Origin: Brachypterus glaber
Lineage: Eukaryota > Arthropoda > Insecta > Coleoptera > Kateretidae
NCBI GenBank assembly: GCA_958510825.1
Contig: OY294052.1
Span: 9,631,816 to 9,695,815, forward strand
Direction of reading: 5' to 3'
DNA length: 64,000 nucleotides
Notes under the pieces: model-generated
What the model was told of the DNA's origin: nothing
The model's database searches: none
What the model saw: the letters and a program-made list of their open reading frames with translations, nothing else
Translations under genes and position numbers: made by a program
Shown here: positions 28,801 to 38,038 of the stretch, in pieces
Numbering within the stretch: the first letter of the stretch is position 1
Layout of the letters: every line of letters starts with the position of its first letter

Positions 28801-29064
28801 TCTAGTCTAGTGTCCCTTAACTTAAAAGTCCCTTAACGGTAACTTAATTTTTAGTTGTGTTTGGCAAGAGGGTTCATCTGTGAAATATGCAACGCAGACG
28901 AGGTGATTTTCCCATGGCAAATGAGAATAGTCGCCAGATGTGACGATTGTGGATCCTGTTATCATTTAAAATGTTGGAAAAAAGACACTTTTCCGTGCCC
29001 GAGATGTTCAAGAATTACCCAAAGAAAATTAAGCAGTGACAGTGACAATCGGGATTTCAGGTGA
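13896..29064 (+). CDS. RUBCN: Rubicon (RUN and cysteine-rich domain Beclin-1-interacting protein), complete, eight exons
   Basis: Exons: 13896-14066, 15801-17175, 20103-20318, 22677-22905, 24419-24601, 25381-25563, 27048-27231, 28855-29064. All phases match, giving about 916 aa (human about 970). Known role of the family: a negative regulator of autophagosome/endosome maturation that binds the class III PI3-kinase complex and, through its C-terminus, Rab7. Residues 1 to about 180 form the RUN domain (LKNTVEGLL, PNVWSIYGGL, then LERNQPSLLSEINPCLFI). Around residue 435 the conserved ENAHFSISE...AMEQIKC block occurs. Next come the acidic LSDSVSSDDVDEYEI, then VWLVSEEDAPQALLPMP and EWAPPRPQIIF. 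The Rubicon-homology domain starts near residue 670 with zinc-ligand pairs (RCSGC, YFCTGCH, ICEIC, CDDCGSCYHLKC, CPRC). I chose ATG 13896 because the codon further upstream at 13875 is TTG. The end of exon 2 is the least certain border: a foldback element starts there and its first bases supply the donor. The introns are full of mobile-element debris. Confidence 0.93.
14632..14812. repeat. Palindromic MITE, family with TIR GTTCAAGTATTACATAACGC (RUBCN intron 1)
   Basis: The left end GTTCAAGTATTACATAACGC mirrors the right end GCGTTATGTAATACTTGAAC. The interior has runs such as CCAAAATGACCCCCCCC. A second copy of the family lies at 57012-57171 in the CycB3 5' intron. Confidence 0.8.
15062..15200 (+). 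pseudogene. Decayed tandem copy of the start of RUBCN exon 2
   Basis: Here a branch/pyrimidine tract and acceptor (TTATTCTAG) are followed by GAATCG, a T run, then CAAGGCTTAGAAAGGTTACA and GCCAGAT. The true exon at 15801 reads GAATCTAATTTTTTAAACTT then CAAGGCCTTGAGTGGTTACA and ACCAGAT. Upstream intron sequence is also alike (TTGATAT..., ATAAA..AAACAA, TTAATA). The copy has lost the frame through a poly-T expansion and ends within about 60 bases of the acceptor. Confidence 0.75.
17175..18416. mobile_element. Foldback/TIR element at the 3' end of RUBCN exon 2
   Basis: The termini are GGTGAAGCTGGAGCTAAAGT and ACTTTAGCTCCAGCTTCACC, flanked by AAAT on both sides (17171-17174 and 18417-18420), consistent with a 4-bp target duplication. 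Inside is a second nested inverted repeat (about 17440-17720 against 17790-18020). The motif GTCTAACTAAC or a near variant occurs four times, twice in each orientation. No transposase is encoded. The first bases GGTGAAG form a usable splice donor. Confidence 0.8.
18417..18486 (+). pseudogene. Possible displaced remainder of RUBCN exon 2
   Basis: Directly after the element, the sequence contains an open stretch reading ENYVTSGDLLQGNCSNQ with two possible donors: TCAG|GTGATT at 18449/18450 and CAG|GTATGT near 18481. The first of these is in the phase required by the next exon. Joined across the element it would be out of frame by one base. Could be chance intronic sequence. Confidence 0.4.
19391..19527. 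repeat. Palindromic MITE in RUBCN intron
   Basis: CTATTACCCAAATAACACAA and the mirrored TGTGTTACTTGGGTAG bound a 137-bp element whose centre is ATTGCAGCCATATGGCTGTA. Arms of over 60 bp pair with some mismatches. Confidence 0.75.
20325..21070 (+). mobile_element. 5'-truncated non-LTR retrotransposon (reverse transcriptase C-terminus)
   Basis: Frames broken by stops or shifts read ...CLRNLKGTV, then MQRRAIRVISGLGF, ILTFPSLYIYNCLIF and HAHDTFIKNDIRP. These are typical of the segment after the RT domain of Jockey/RTE-type LINEs. The element ends in a (TTGA)n tail at 21055-21070. It begins right after the donor of the RUBCN exon ending at 20318 and lies in sense orientation. Confidence 0.75.
21117..21940. 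repeat. Long foldback element in RUBCN intron
   Basis: The left arm (TATTTCCAGTTATAGTCCAG ... AATTCAGGGAGTTTAGATTT) and the right arm (AAACTCCCTGAATTATTTCC ... CTGGACTACAACTTGAAATA) pair over several hundred bp around a centre near 21540. No coding capacity seen. Confidence 0.8.
22358..22430 (-). repeat. tRNA-like / SINE-head sequence
   Basis: On the minus strand a tRNA-like A box (TAGCGTAGTGGCTAGCG) and B box (GAGTTCGATTC) are correctly spaced. The acceptor stem does not pair well, and 3' extra sequence follows. This points to a tRNA-derived SINE or tRNA pseudogene rather than a working tRNA. Confidence 0.5.
22440..22616. repeat. Partial copy of the ACAGGGTGTATTTGAA foldback family
   Basis: AAAGGGTTCCTAAGTTGTTT, AAGGGGCGTAGCTCCCTTA and the end ACACCCTGTATT match the right arm of the complete element at 6240-7400. 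The left arm is missing. It ends 60 bp before the RUBCN exon at 22677. Confidence 0.7.
23251..23370. repeat. Short palindromic MITE
   Basis: AGGGCCTATCCAAAGACTCG and GCGAGCCTCTGGATAGGCCT are near-perfect inverted ends of a 120-bp unit. The next bases CATAACAA and TTGTTATG also pair. Confidence 0.75.
23609..24280. repeat. Repeat region with CATCGGCACT hairpin and CCGTCTGTCTGTCTG run
   Basis: CATCGGCACTTAGTGCTACT is followed by AAGAGTGCCGATG, a small hairpin; AGTGCCGATG recurs at 24270. Between them are GTCCGTCCGTCTGTCTGTCTG-type repeats and T-rich sequence with no coding signal. Probably an old interspersed repeat. Confidence 0.4.
24750..24924. repeat. Short inverted-repeat element
   Basis: TATACAGGATGTATGAGGTA at the left mirrors GTACCTCTATTTTTAAGACA then CACTGTGTA at the right. 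The ends resemble the ACAGGGTGT termini of other families in this window. Confidence 0.6.
24946..25346. repeat. Palindromic MITE with TIR ACAGGGTGACACAAAAAGAA
   Basis: ACAGGGTGACACAAAAAGAA then TTGCCTACGAATTATCT pairs with the right end AGATAATTCGTAGGCAATAC then TTCTTGTGTCACCCGGT. A TATA-rich target flanks both sides. The right end is 34 bp before the RUBCN exon at 25381. Confidence 0.8.
25820..26755 (+). repeat. Dispersed repeat, copy 1 (about 0.9 kb)
   Basis: Shares many blocks in the same order with 63090-63830, for example CTTATTACTTTCTTGCTCTG and CAATATTAGGAACATGGCAA. Copy 1 is bounded by GTGAGCTAATTATTGCCAA at the left and TTGGCTCATCCACCTTAT at the right, which are loosely inverted. 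No open frame of note. Confidence 0.65.
27513..27999 (+). mobile_element. Non-autonomous Tc1-like relic, copy 1
   Basis: The left end is AACTGATCGAAAAAAGTTAA, and the weak right end is TTTGACTTTTTTTGATCC. It keeps only a transposase C-terminal segment on the plus strand (NCIEHVWDMLG, HFHDVRKFF, DMPRRVETAL), the usual 'NPIEHVWD' region holding the last catalytic acidic residue. The D,D part is absent. A sister copy in opposite orientation is at 36831-37335. Confidence 0.8.
28020..28614 (+). mobile_element. Truncated non-LTR retrotransposon, RT C-terminus, with (TAA)n tail
   Basis: Reads RPSMEYAVLVWNPYY in one frame, then LHLPRLSERRSRGDLIYTYR, DLNELFTRN and RRGHTLKLSRELF in another. This is the standard C-terminal end of CR1/Jockey-like RT. 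A frameshift or deletion falls between the two. The 3' tail is TAA/AAT repeats at 28583-28614. It lies in the last RUBCN intron, sense orientation. Confidence 0.8.
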
Positions 29065-29148
29065 TAAAAGTATGATTTTAGATTCTTAACCATACTTTAT
29101 GAGCGAGTTTACGTCGAACAGAATATTTTACTCTTTGGATTAAAATAA

Positions 29149-29305
29149 TCCAAAAGAGCAGTTATCTCATGTGATGTGATGTCATTACTGGTGAATGGGA
29201 CCAATCAGACCATCGAAAATATCTGCTCTGAAGTTGTCGTTCACTGGAGATCGGTTTTGTGATGGGATATCACATCACATGGAATGAGAATTGCTACTCT
29301 GGTAT
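29149..29305. repeat. Palindromic MITE just past RUBCN
   Basis: CCAAAAGAGCAGTTATCTCA then TGTGATGTGATGTCA pairs imperfectly with TGATGGGATATCACATCACA then TGGAATGAGAATTGCTACTCTGG. About 157 bp. Confidence 0.65.
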
Positions 29306-29369
29306 AATTTAAATGCCAACCATTTACATCAAAGCGATTTAAATCCGCCAATTTGATCAAAACTTAAAT

Positions 29370-29985
29370 ACACACATCGCCAAAATGTTCTCCTCTGTTC
29401 TCAAACAAAACATTAACACGCATCCAACAAAAAGGTTGTTAATGGCTCTATTTTTTTTTTGAGCACCAACAATTAGCTCCTGAAGGGTGAACAGAAGGTG
29501 GGTTATCTCTATTAAAAATGGTCCTTTTTAGAATATCCCACATATTATCACAAGGATTCATGTCAGGTGAGTTTGCTGGCCACTTCATTCTTTGAAGATT
29601 TCCTCGCTGTAGCAAATTGATAACCGTTCTTGTGCGGTGGGGAGTGGCGTTATCGTCCATACAAATGAAATTATCGCCTATTTCGTTTCGCAATGGAAGG
29701 ACGATTGGTTGAATACTGTTTGGACGTAAATGTTTGGCTTCAGAACAGAGGAGGGCATAATGGTTATCTACATCTTTGTTTCTCACATTTTGTGACGACT
29801 TTGATTTTTTCAATAAAAATTGATACAATTTTTTAAATTTAGTTCCTGGCCGTGTACTCATTCCATGAAAATAACCTTACATGTGATAAAGGATTTCAAT
29901 AAAATATAGAATTGAACTCACATATTTGAATAATTTTTGTTTACGTTTCAAATTGAGGGGGCCACGAATTTTGGCGATGTGTGTA
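29370..29985 (-). mobile_element. Tc1-like element, internally deleted, TIR TACACACATCGCCAAAAT
   Basis: Bounded by TACACACATCGCCAAAAT and ATTTTGGCGATGTGTGTA, with terminal TA consistent with Tc1/mariner insertion. The minus strand carries a partial transposase of about 137 aa. It has ICMDDNATPHRTRTVINLL (second catalytic Asp region), MKWPANSPDMNPCDNMWDIL (Glu/Asp replaced in the usual IEHVWD block) and nothing of the N-terminal DNA-binding domain. A related fragment is at 40071-40434. Confidence 0.8.
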
Positions 29986-31792
29986 TATTAGGACAGAAGG
30001 TAAACCTTGTTTTATATTATTAATGCGTTTACTCACCTTTTTTCACTAAAGAAGAATATCGTAAACACAAACCAAACATTACACAAAAACCATAACCTAA
30101 AATTGTTAAAATCTGACGACCTGGCGTACTCCGCGTTTAATTGGCCTGTCTTCATAATGCAAACTAGCTTAATAAAGAATTGCTTTAATATAAATTTTAA
30201 CTAGTCCAACTGTCTGTACCTTTTTGGTAATTAAGACAGAAGCTACAGATTTGAACAAGCAGCAACATATTGACATTAATTGTAGTATTTACTCAGTAAT
30301 ATTTTCTTTAATTGTTTAAGGCATTTCAGATTTTAAGCCTACAGGCGCTTTTTTATACTGAATCTCACTTGAATCTCATTAACTGTCAATTTTAACCAAT
30401 CACTTAAGCGAATTAGTTAAATTGAGCTAAAATGTGCTGATAACTCGTCTTAAAGCCTATTAATATGACTAAATTACGCCAGTAATAATGGCAATATGTC
30501 CCAGAACTCATGTGCCTTTTTTTTAATAAAATATTACACAGCTCCATAAAATAATTTCGGTTAACAATGGTGTGGTATTCTTTATTTATAGATTAATATG
30601 ATTTAGGGCCGCTAAATCCGAATTTAAACCCAGATTTTTTTCATAGCGTCGGGTTTTTGAGAGAAATGAGCTTAAAAACGCCAAAAATAAAATTATAAAA
30701 CTATTGATGGTTTTTTTCTAAAATTAGAATTCAGCGAACAAAAATCTCTGAGAATAGTGTATTAAAGAAATTTAATGTTTAGGTATGAATTCTTCATCCA
30801 AGATTTCATAAGAAATGCATAAAAAAATGAAGCACACGATTTCTAGGACATCATGTATATAACAGAGTATATTTTTTTATTAGATTTTAATATATTACTT
30901 AAATATTTAAATATATTTTTTTTAATATTTTTTTGTTGAAAATTGTTAATAAAAAAAACTAAAAATTACTTGTTTTGTATTTTTCACAAAAAAAAAGGGG
31001 AGTACAGCCATCATAGCTTAAAATAACGTATTAGTCTTTATCATAGGAGGCTCTGAAAAAGCCAAATTAGAATGTTCTGCATCAATAAAGTAAAACAAGA
31101 AAGGTTAAGAATATGTCGATATCTTTAGGGTCACTTGATCGGTTGATGCTTTATCTAGTTTGTGTGTTAGTGTTTTGGTGGGCGGTTGGTTTGAAAACTA
31201 CCAGAAACCCAAACAGCTAACCACCAAAAAACTAGACAAAGTAACAACTGATGGAGTGGTCTTATCTATGGTCAATACATTTGACATCTACACATTTCAT
31301 AATATGAAGTAAAATAAAGTAAAATCAGTAATTAATAAATACACTTAATTTCACAAGAAAAACAATATTGACACTAAATATTCTAACCTTAAAGATGATT
31401 TATAAACTTTGGTACCTTAAATTAATGTTTCATATTCATCTATTTGCGTTTTTAAACATTCCGCTTTTTATATAGGCGGTCTCTTTGTTTCTCCATTTCA
31501 CTTACTTTCAGTTTATTTTTTGTTACTTCTGAATAATCCAGTTTAATAGAATATTATTTTTTTAACGATAAATTATTACTTTTTACAGAGTTTTCTTCTC
31601 ACAATGTTCTCACACTGGATAGGCAGGTATGTTATGGAAGGTAGGTAGTTTACACACTACACTCAAACTACCCACCTACCCTAAAAAACCTACCTATCTA
31701 GTGCTCTAACAATGTGGCATATTTTAAAATAACTGAAAAAAGCTGTCATTTTCAAGTGATTAAGTATGCACTTGAGTTCAAAATTCATCTAT
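29986..31792. other. Intergenic stretch without recognised features
   Basis: AT-rich sequence with only short open frames and no splice-linked coding. A weak palindrome with GTGTGTTAGTGTTTTGGTGG and CCACCAAAAAACTAGACAAA sits at about 31159-31240; otherwise I see nothing. Confidence 0.5.
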
Positions 31793-32378
31793 ACTCGGCG
31801 CATTATCTATCTGAGTAACAAATTGGATCAAGGAAGCTATGATTAGTGGTTTAAAAATGACTTTTAGTAATATTTTTGTAGCCCATTGTGCTTTTGATAA
31901 TTTTTAACATTTAGGTTTAATTGACTGTCATTTTACGTCTTACAAATAATAACAAAATCTGTTTAAAAAGTAAAACTTTGTTCAAAATTATAATAAAAGT
32001 AAGTTTTTATTCATAAAGTGCTATTATAAACTTAAATTTAACATTACCTGAATAAAATTACGGACCAGTATTATTTTAACCAAAAAATTCTCTGTTATAG
32101 TGTTTACTTCAAAAATTTATAGAGCACTGCATTATATTACTTCATTTAAACAAAATGTTTATAGATTGATGCTTTAGTTTTCTTTTTATGCACTTTTCTT
32201 GTTATTTCTTCTTGCTAAAGCAAATTATTTGGATTTTTTTATAAATGTCAAAATAATGTCTTGATTGACAATAAATTTTAAACAAGATGAAAACCTTACA
32301 TAAGGAACTAAATATATTCTGCCAACCAAATAACAAGAAACAAATGACCATCAACTCAGATAGATAATGCGCGGAGTT
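31793..32378. repeat. MITE family with TIR CTCGGCGCATTATCTATCTG, copy 1
   Basis: CTCGGCGCATTATCTATCTG at the left mirrors CAGATAGATAATGCGCGGAG at the right. A second, longer copy lies at 41188-42077 with matching terminal 100-150 bp (GATCAAGG, AGCTATGATTAGTGGTTTAA). Confidence 0.85.
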
Positions 32379-32487
32379 TACATCATTGCCTAATGGTAAT
32401 TTTCTAAGCCTTCTAGATGAAAAAAACAATACATTATTTTAAGCTATGACGAACGAGTACTTTCTGAAAAAAGTGTACAGTTGCCCT

Positions 32488-32612
32488 CAGTGGCGTAGCA
32501 TCCGGTGTCTTGGCAGGTACTGCCCCCCTTTTTTTCTCAGGCTCCATATCATGAGGTTCAAGTCTCATTTATTTGGACTTGACCCCTCCGACTTTTAATA
32601 TCCAGTACGCCA
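32488..32612. repeat. Short TIR element GTGGCGTAGCATCCGG
   Basis: AGTGGCGTAGCATCCGGTGT and the mirrored ATCCAGTACGCCACCGAT bound 125 bp containing a smaller palindrome (AAGTCTCATTTATTTGGACTT). Confidence 0.6.
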
Positions 32613-32837
32613 CCGATTGCTATCCAAATGATTTTTTAAATTAGTCCAGTCAAATGATAGGTTGTAAATTGCAAAAATGCACATGGGCTGATATTTTAAC
32701 GGGTAGTAGTGGACGGTAACGGAACACTCCTGTTAGTTTTTCACCGGGTGATTTGCCCAAGGGGTGTCCGCCATCTTGAATTTTAGGGATGAGTGCGGTT
32801 ATCTCGGTAAATACGTATCTTACGATAAAAATACATA

Positions 32838-35222
32838 CACTTCTGCTCAAAAATATCGGCCCACCTAAAAAAATACACATTTTCAAATGCTAATAACTCC
32901 AAAACTATTCAATAGATTTATTTGACCTTTTTTTTATTTTAAAGCTTGAACTTTTAGCTCTTAATTACTGGAATAAAAATTATCAAAAATCTTTTTTTAA
33001 ACCGGCAGCAATGAAAATTACACAGCTATGTTTTTTTACTGCTTCTTTCGATATGCGCACGGTTTGCCACTGCATATTTTTTTACAATTTAATTAATTGA
33101 TTTTATAGGCCAATTAAATGGGAGTAATTTCTTTTTTAACTTTTTAATTTTCCTTTTCTCGTTTAGGAGATATACGGTTTTTTCTGAAAATAAACATTTT
33201 TGCAAATAACAAAAAAACTACACAGTGGATTTAATTGATTTATTTTTTAATTTGAAGCTTAAGTCCTTAACTTTTATTTATTTAATTTAAGTTTCTGGTG
33301 CAAACATGTTTAAACTGGGTTTACATTGCTTAAATAGTCATGTTTTTTTTACCCAATCTTTTTTGATGCAATTTAACCACAAACTCAAATGTTTCCATAA
33401 GTTTTAAAACTTATTCTAAAAGCCACACTTATTGTGACTGATTCCTTCTTTTATTTTTTATCATAAGTCTTCTCATTTAGGAGAAATTAAAGTTTTTCGG
33501 AAAAAGTGACTTTTTAATCAGTGGGCTAGTGCCACCCCTGTAAAACTGTATATGACGGAAAAGCGTCGATAGAATATAAAGATCTATTGCACTTCTATAA
33601 CTTTAGCTTAAATAAATACATTTAATTAACACGTTTTCTGCGTTAGCAACTTTTTGGTTCCCAGCTCAGACTGCGTTTTGAGGCATATATGTCGAACGAA
33701 CTTTGCACAGACTGTTTAAATCTCTAATGGTACTCCAAAAACAAGTTCTAACGTCTTTTTAAGGACTTTTTGCTTTTTAATTTTTTTTAAAAAAATATTT
33801 TATCAAATAAAATAACAATAAACAAATTTTAAATTTTATTAAAATTATTTAATAACAATTATAAACACAACCACCATAACTAACTTTTTCTGCAATGCAG
33901 GCCTGTGCATAACGTTCTCCAGGACGTCGGTAGACACGCTGTCTTGCATCATTCCCAAATAGACATATCCTGGTTTCATCAGAAAACATAACCTTTGCCC
34001 ATTGGTTTCTGTCCCAGTTTAAATGTCTTCTTGCAAACTGCAGCCTGGCACGACGATGGTTAGCAGTGAGTTTAGGTCCAGTTGCGGCCTTATAAGAGCA
34101 AAGTTTTCTTTCAAAAAGCCTTCGACCAATAGTGGACCTACTTACTGCTACACCTCTTGTTTCTTGAAGCCGTGATCTCAAATTAACTGAATTTAGACGA
34201 CGATTCCGCAGGGAATTAAGCTCGATAAATCGGTCATCCCGAGCGGACGTGCACCTATGTCTGCCAGCTCCTTGGCGTCGACTAAAGGAACCGGTCTCCT
34301 CAAAACATTGGAATACTCTTCTTACCGCTGCTCTCGTAATATTTAACTGTTGAGCAACATAACGCTGACTGTGCCCTTCTTGTAGCAGAGCTACAGCTTG
34401 GGCAGCTACTTCCGGACTTGTTTCCATTTAAATAATACAATTAAATATAATTTTAACGAGTTAAAAAAGTATTGTCACATAAGTGACAAGTCTTGTCAAT
34501 CATAAAAAAGTTAGTTACAGGGGTGGCACTAGCCCACCACTTAAAAAGTCCTTATTTACCAAAAAAACGTAATTTCTCCTAAATGAGAAGACTTATGATA
34601 AAAAATAAAAGACGGAATCAGTCACAATAAGTGTGGCTATTAGAATAAGTTTTAAAACTTATGGAAAGATTTGAGTTTGTGTTTAAATTGCAACAAAAAA
34701 GATCGAGTAAAAAAAACATGACTATTTAAGCAATGTAAACTCAGTTTAAACATGTTTCCAACAGAAACCTAAATTAAATAAATAAAAGTTTACGATTTAA
34801 GCTTCAAATTAAAAAAAAAAATCAATTAAATCCATTGCGTAGTTTTTTTGTTACTTGCAAAAATGTAAATTTTTAGAAAAAACCTTATATCTCCTAAACG
34901 AGAAAAGGAAAATTAAAAAATTTAAGAAGAGATTACTTCCATTTAATTAGGCTATAAAATCAATTAATTAAATTGTAAAAAAGTATGCAGTGGCGAACCA
35001 TGCGCATATCGAAAGGTGCAGTAAAAAAACATAGCTGTGCACTTTTCATTGCTGCCGGTATAAAAAAAGATGTTTGATAATTTTTATTCCAGTAAGTAAG
35101 AGCTAAAAGTTCAAGCTTCAAAATAAAAAAAAGATCGAATAAATCCATTAAATAGTTTTGGAGATATTTGCATTCAAAAATGTGTATTTTTTTAGGTGGG
35201 CCGATATTTTTGAGCAGAAGTG
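32838..35222 (-). mobile_element. Tc1-like transposon with about 0.7-kb inverted repeats
   Basis: Termini CACTTCTGCTCAAAAATATC and GATATTTTTGAGCAGAAGTG, flanked by TA (32836-32837 and 35223-35224). The inverted arms run inward to GTGGGCTAGTGCCACCCCTG and its mirror near 33520 and 34510-34530. The single-copy core holds the transposase fragment at 33849-34427. Comparison with the empty outer element at 54772-55651 (ATGCATATAACCAATTTTG) confirms insertion at a TA. Confidence 0.9.
33849..34427 (-). pseudogene. Tc1/mariner-family transposase, C-terminally truncated (192 aa)
   Basis: The N-terminal paired-like helix-turn-helix is clear (VALLQEGHSQRYVAQQLNIT, RAAVRRVFQCFEETGSF), followed by a second DNA-binding part (SRSTIGRRLFERKL). 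The first catalytic Asp lies in WAKVMFSDETRICLF. The frame stops soon after YRRPGERY ... KVSYGGCVYNCY, before the second Asp and the last acidic residue. Full-length relatives are about 340 aa. The missing part seems deleted, since low-complexity A/T sequence follows at once. It cannot code for an active enzyme, but the N-terminal DNA-binding part is intact. Confidence 0.9.
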
Positions 35223-36830
35223 TATTACCAATTTTGTTAAGGAGGAAATTTCCAATAATTTTTGTTTGGATATTTTTTTTATTATATTAACAATCGAGTT
35301 ATAAATATTCAAAAATTACTATGTTGAAGGTGAAATTGGCTTTTTTGATTTTTCAGCCAAATTATTCATCGAAGCAAAGTTATGAGTAAACTTGTAGCTC
35401 TTGAAATTCTCTATAATTTTTTATAATTTTAAATTTCCATGGGTACCACGCTCGAAATGTACCAAAATACCTATGAAAATTCAAAATAGATGACAATTAT
35501 AAAGTATTTCAAGAGCTACAAGTTTGCATATAACCACTTTTATCCTCCAATGATTTGGCTGAAAAATCCAAAAAAAAAAAAAACAACTTCACTCCCAACG
35601 TGGCCATTTTTGAATATAACTCGATTGTTATTAATATAATAAAAAATATATCCAAACAAAATTAGTTACAAATTTTCTCCTTAACAAAATTTGTAATACG
35701 CATTTTTATCGTAAGATACTATATTTACCGAGTTAACCCCGTAGTCACCCTTAAAATTCAAGGTAGCGGATACCCCTTACGCAAATCGCCCAATGAAAGA
35801 CTAACAGGAGTGTTCTATTACCATCCACTACTACCCTTTAAAATATCAGCCTGCGTGCATTTTTTGCAATTTTAACAAAGGAGTTCCTCGTCATTTGACT
35901 GAACTAAAGTTTATTTTTTTAACGTATAGTTATTTTAAATTTGCCGCTAAATACTCCACAAAGTCCGATTTACACTGAAGCATGTGGCTTGTTTTGAATG
36001 TCAACATAACCAAAATTTATAATTTTTGTTTACTTACTTTGTTTTTATGATGTTTTGATGTAAAAAAAAAGAGAATTGATAAAACTGTTGATAAAAACAC
36101 TTTTGTATTCCCGTAGAAATAAAATTTGCTTATAAAATCGCTTTTATTCCAATAATTTAGAGGAATAAACCATTGTTTTGATCTCGTTAATGGCAAGTCA
36201 ACGTTTTACGGTTGTATAAATTGGGCCTAGTCGCTTACGACGCATGCGTATCTTACGTTGCTATGGTAATTTCGAGATTGTTTACAAGCGGGAAGGTTTA
36301 AAATAACTATACCTTAAAAAATAAACTTTAAATAGCACAAGCACACATTTCTGGATGTTAATTAAATATACCAAATATATTTTATTTTTGAAAACATTTT
36401 TATTTTTATCATAGTATTGAAGGTGTGGAAATAACAATTGCAGTTTAAGAATTTACCAGAATTTGAAAAACATTAAAGTAAAACTTTAATTTATTTATTA
36501 ATGTAAATATATAACAAAAGTACATTTTCCTAAATCTCGAAAAATCAACAAGATCTTTAGATTGGATATAAATAGTACAACAGAAATATTACTTTATAAA
36601 AACACTGACACAAAATTATTCTAAAAATTATTTCTGAAATATACATTTTTTACAGTCTCTTAAAATGTCTGTGCGTCATTAAGAACCGTTTATAAATAAC
36701 ATCACGACAGTTTGGCAGACTAACATCCCTACTCTATAAAAATCCCACTCCATAACATCTCTACTCCGCAATAAATGCACCTTATTACCCACATAATAAA
36801 TAAGTGGTTCGCGCAACAAAGAACTTTCTT

Positions 36831-37335
36831 CTAAACTGATCGAAAAAAGTTAAGGATATTATTAAGAATTGTGCTTTCTCTGGGACAAAAACAGTTTGGG
36901 AAAAATCATAACATGTCCATATTCTCTAATCATTTCTAAAAAACAAATAAATTTGATCAACTCAAAAATATATATATTCGGGATTTAAAAATATGTTTTC
37001 CTTAATGTAACAAAAGAGTTTTGAAAACTGAAAATTAATTAATAGCGAGTAATTCTACCTCTGTTGGCTATAACCGCTTCAACTCGCCGAGGCATGCTTA
37101 AAATTAAGCAATTTAACTGATCTTGGTCCAAGACAACCCATAACTCCGGAAGAACTTGCTAGTTTCCTTACATCATGAAAATGTGGTTGACGACCAATTA
37201 CTGCTCTACCAAGCATGTCCCAGACATGTTCAATACAGTTAAAGAAGATAATGAGACAGCGGCGAGCCATTTTTTCTTTTTTCGATTTTTTTTCTCAGAG
37301 AAACCAAAATATCCTTAACTTTTTTCGATCAGTTT
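36831..37335 (-). mobile_element. Non-autonomous Tc1-like relic, copy 2, both ends present
   Basis: AACTGATCGAAAAAAGTTAA at the left mirrors TTAACTTTTTTCGATCAGTT at the right. The minus strand has the same transposase C-terminal piece as copy 1 (NCIEHVWDMLGRAV, HFHDVRK), with a frameshift before the MPRRVE motif. The two relics share one deletion structure, so they probably come from one deleted founder. Confidence 0.85.
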
Positions 37336-37452
37336 GTTTAATATGTTTCCTAGGAAGCGCGTGTCTATACGTAAAATGTTAGAATCGCAAATGTGTTATA
37401 CTAATAGTCTTTTTGTCCGCGTTCTCATAACTAATAAATGAATAATTACACG

Positions 37453-37715
37453 GCCACACAAAAAAAGGTCAAAACTCTTTCGAAGAGAATACTATGTATT
37501 TTGAGGCGCTGAATCCGAATTTGAGGTCAAAATAGCACCTTATCTAATTGGTTTTGGAGATAATCTCAAAAAACCTTATTTTTATACTCGAAAATTAAGC
37601 TTTTTGAAGTCATCTCGAAAACTGTGCTATTTTGACCTCAAACTCGGATTCAGCGCCTCAAATCGATAGGAATACAATAGTCTCCTAAAAATTTCTTGAC
37701 CTTTTTTTTGTGTGG
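37453..37715. repeat. Palindromic MITE CCACACAAAAAAAGGTCAA
   Basis: CCACACAAAAAAAGGTCAA and TTGACCTTTTTTTTGTGTGG form the ends. Inside, GGCGCTGAATCCGAATTTGA and GGTCAAAATAGCAC pair with GTGCTATTTTGACC and TCAAACTCGGATTCAGCGCC. Total 263 bp. Confidence 0.85.
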
Positions 37716-37878
37716 TTGCGTTAGTAAACTAAATACAATGACCTACCATGACAAATATTTTGTTAAGTTATGACACTTTACGTCAAATGGCTAATCGAGC
37801 GCATATAATGCAGAGTAGTTATTGAGGAGTAGGGAAACTGAGAGTAGGGATATATTTTTTTCCTTAAAATAACTGATT

Positions 37879-38038
37879 TGGGGCTGTTTAACAATTATGT
37901 CATCGACCTAGGAGGGGGGAGGGGATCTAGCTGAAATTGACTGCCCATGTAAAATGTTCCAATAATACGTGACAAAATGGCGACAATGGAGGTCTAAAAA
38001 TAGCAAAAATTCGGTGATATAATTGTTAAACAGCCCCA
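37879..38038. repeat. Palindromic MITE GGGGCTGTTTAACAATTAT
   Basis: GGGGCTGTTTAACAATTATG at the left mirrors ATAATTGTTAAACAGCCCC at the right, 160 bp. Interior arms pair weakly. Confidence 0.8.

Larger units (their letters stand above)
32642..35906. mobile_element. Foldback element TAGTCCAGTCAAAT, interrupted by a Tc1-like element
   Basis: The ends are TAGTCCAGTCAAATGA and TCATTTGACTGAACTA. Without the 2.4-kb insertion it aligns along its length with the uninterrupted copy at 54772-55651 (CACTCCTGTTAGTTTTTCAC, GGTGATTTGC, ATCTTACGATAAAAAT). The centre contains a palindrome with CTTGTAGCTCTTGAAATTCT and its mirror. Confidence 0.85.
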
